Assembly (NCBI GenBank): GCA_022564385.1
Contig: JADFLN010000090.1
Span: 1-5,759 of the forward strand
Source of the DNA: Nitrososphaerota archaeon
GTDB lineage: Archaea; Thermoproteota; Nitrososphaeria; Nitrososphaerales; Nitrosopumilaceae
DNA length: 5,759 bases
Direction: 5' to 3'
The notes beneath the pieces were generated by a model that saw nothing but the letters and a program-made list of their open reading frames with translations, ran no database searches and was not told the DNA's origin. Positions within the stretch are counted from its first letter, which is position 1, and each line of letters opens with the position of its first letter. A program made the translations under genes and the position numbers. This document shows positions 4,500 through 5,759 of this stretch, one piece after another.

Positions 4500-5759
4500 G
4501 GAGAATTGTGGCGTAGTTGGAATCTATAGTCTAAGTGGAACTAATGTTATACCTATGGTGATTGATGCACTAAGAGCACTTCAACACAGAGGTCAAGAAG
4601 CATGGGGTATTGCAATTCCAAACAAAACACCTCTAAAGAGATTGGGGCTGGTTTCTTCGGCGTCATCAGAATTTAAAACAATTACTGAAGAGTATGCTTC
4701 TCCATCAGTAATTGGACATGTGCGCTATTCTACAATGGGACGAAGTACTCTTGAAAATGCACAACCTCTCAAAGTAAAAGATCTCTGTATTGCCCATAAT
4801 GGAACAATTGCAAATGTTCAGGAACTATCAAACCTTGTAGGTGGATGTTCATTTACCCCTCAAACTTCAAGTGATACCCTTGTTGCAGCACAAAGACTGG
4901 TTACGCTAATCTCTGAGAAAGGTGATATGGGTAAAGCACTATCAATTCTTAAAAACGAGATGGTTGGCTCTTATTGTTTTACATTTATCACTGATGACAA
5001 TTCTGTTTATGCTGCACGTGATCCAAAAGGATTCCGTCCAATGGTTTTGGGGCATAAAGAAGTAGACAATACTTACATTATTGCATCAGAGTCTTCTGCA
5101 TTATCTGCAGTTGGAGCTGAACTACAACGAAATGTAAATCCTGGTGAATTAATCAAGTTAAGTAAAAATGGATTAGAGACTGAACGCTTCTCTGATGAAA
5201 CTGTACGTGCGCATTGTTCTTTTGAATTTACTTACTTTGCACATCCATCAAGCAACATGGAGGGCACCAACATCTATGTTGCAAGAAAAAACATTGGCAG
5301 ATTTCTGGCAAAAAAATTTCCAATTAAAGATGCAGATTTAGTAATACCCGTACCAGACTCTGCAAGACCTGCTGCATTAGGATATGCACAAGAACTTGGT
5401 GTGCAATTTGATGAAGGTTTGCTTAAAGATAGATATAGTAAGAAAGGACCACTACGTAGTTTCATAGAGCCACACCAATCAGATAGAATAGAGATTAATC
5501 GATGGATTATTCCAATTAAGGAAATAATTGAAGGCAAACATGTTGTTGTAATTGATGATAGTCTAGTTAGAGGTACAAGTTCCAAGGCAATCATAAAGGC
5601 ATTAAGACGATCAGGTGCCAAAAAAATTAGTATGGTAATTACATATCCTCCAATTAAATTTCCATGTTATGCTGGAATTGACTTTCCATCACAAGAAGAA
5701 CTTGCAACATTTTCTAATGGAAAGGAAATGACTCCAGAAGAAACTACTGAGATGGTGAG
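4492..5759 (+). CDS. purF: Amidophosphoribosyltransferase (glutamine PRPP amidotransferase), C-terminus missing
   Basis: PurF makes 5-phosphoribosylamine from PRPP and glutamine, the first committed and usually feedback-controlled step of purine synthesis. The window holds 422 codons and then ends; only the C-terminal end is missing. N-terminal class II glutaminase domain: start MVKENCGVVG, where Cys6 should become the N-terminal nucleophile after removal of a five-residue propeptide; QHRGQEAWGI (31-40); GHVRYSTMG (75-83, Arg78 binds glutamine); AHNGTIAN (101-108); SSD (126-128). C-terminal phosphoribosyltransferase domain: PVPDSARPAALGYA (286-299) and the PRPP-binding motif VVVIDDSLVRGTSS (351-364). 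Cys242 (HCSFEFTYF) and Cys392 (FPCYAGID) align by memory with two of the four cysteines holding the 4Fe-4S cluster in B. subtilis PurF; the last two would lie past the edge. The ATG overlaps purL by 8 nt in another frame and is the only ATG just ahead of the nucleophile. Confidence 0.96.
   Translation, partial: MVKENCGVVGIYSLSGTNVIPMVIDALRALQHRGQEAWGIAIPNKTPLKRLGLVSSASSEFKTITEEYASPSVIGHVRYSTMGRSTLENAQPLKVKDLCIAHNGTIANVQELSNLVGGCSFTPQTSSDTLVAAQRLVTLISEKGDMGKALSILKNEMVGSYCFTFITDDNSVYAARDPKGFRPMVLGHKEVDNTYIIASESSALSAVGAELQRNVNPGELIKLSKNGLETERFSDETVRAHCSFEFTYFAHPSSNMEGTNIYVARKNIGRFLAKKFPIKDADLVIPVPDSARPAALGYAQELGVQFDEGLLKDRYSKKGPLRSFIEPHQSDRIEINRWIIPIKEIIEGKHVVVIDDSLVRGTSSKAIIKALRRSGAKKISMVITYPPIKFPCYAGIDFPSQEELATFSNGKEMTPEETTEMV

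Noticed and set aside
5274..5621. 115-codon open frame on the minus strand
   Set aside because: It is antisense to the PurF phosphoribosyltransferase domain, including the PRPP motif; it is a shadow.
1..5759. CRISPR array, tRNA, rRNA, insertion sequence or defence cassette
   Set aside because: I saw no regularly spaced repeats, tRNA-like cloverleaf, terminal inverted repeats or transposase motifs. Nearly all sequence is accounted for by housekeeping genes.

Overview
The window looks like part of the chromosome of a mesophilic, AT-rich archaeon, most likely an ammonia-oxidising thaumarchaeon of the Nitrosopumilus type (Nitrososphaerota). I infer this from the low GC content, from TATA-like boxes placed about 25-27 nt upstream of start codons (leaderless transcripts), from GTG and TTG starts, from a split PurS/PurQ/PurL enzyme, and from a very small ribbon-helix-helix protein of the sort common in that group. 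No database search was possible, so the lineage is an inference from style and remembered sequences.

Layout. Positions 1-904 read leftward: a tatC gene cut by the window edge (1-412) and, upstream of it, a 154-residue protein that I do not recognise (440-904). A 100-bp divergent promoter region (905-1004) separates these from a rightward 51-codon ribbon-helix-helix gene (1005-1160). A 183-bp non-coding stretch follows, and then a purine biosynthesis cluster fills the rest: purS (1344-1604), purQ (1657-2337), purL (2334-4499) and purF (4492 to beyond the window edge).

How the genes work together. PurF makes 5-phosphoribosylamine from PRPP and glutamine, the first committed step of de novo purine synthesis. 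PurS, PurQ and PurL form the three-part FGAM synthase of the fourth step: PurQ releases ammonia from glutamine, PurL uses ATP to put it onto FGAR, and PurS bridges the two. purQ, purL and purF overlap end to end (4 and 8 nt), and each internal start is preceded by a GGTG Shine-Dalgarno-like motif, so they read as one translationally coupled unit. purS is set apart by an eight-T terminator-like run, and purQ seems to have its own TATA-like box, so purS may be made separately.

I see no mobile element, CRISPR array, tRNA, rRNA or clear defence system. The purine and Tat genes are ordinary housekeeping genes. The less explained parts are the unknown 154-residue protein, the small DNA-binding protein with repeats around its promoter, and the promoter/terminator arrangement of the purine cluster.
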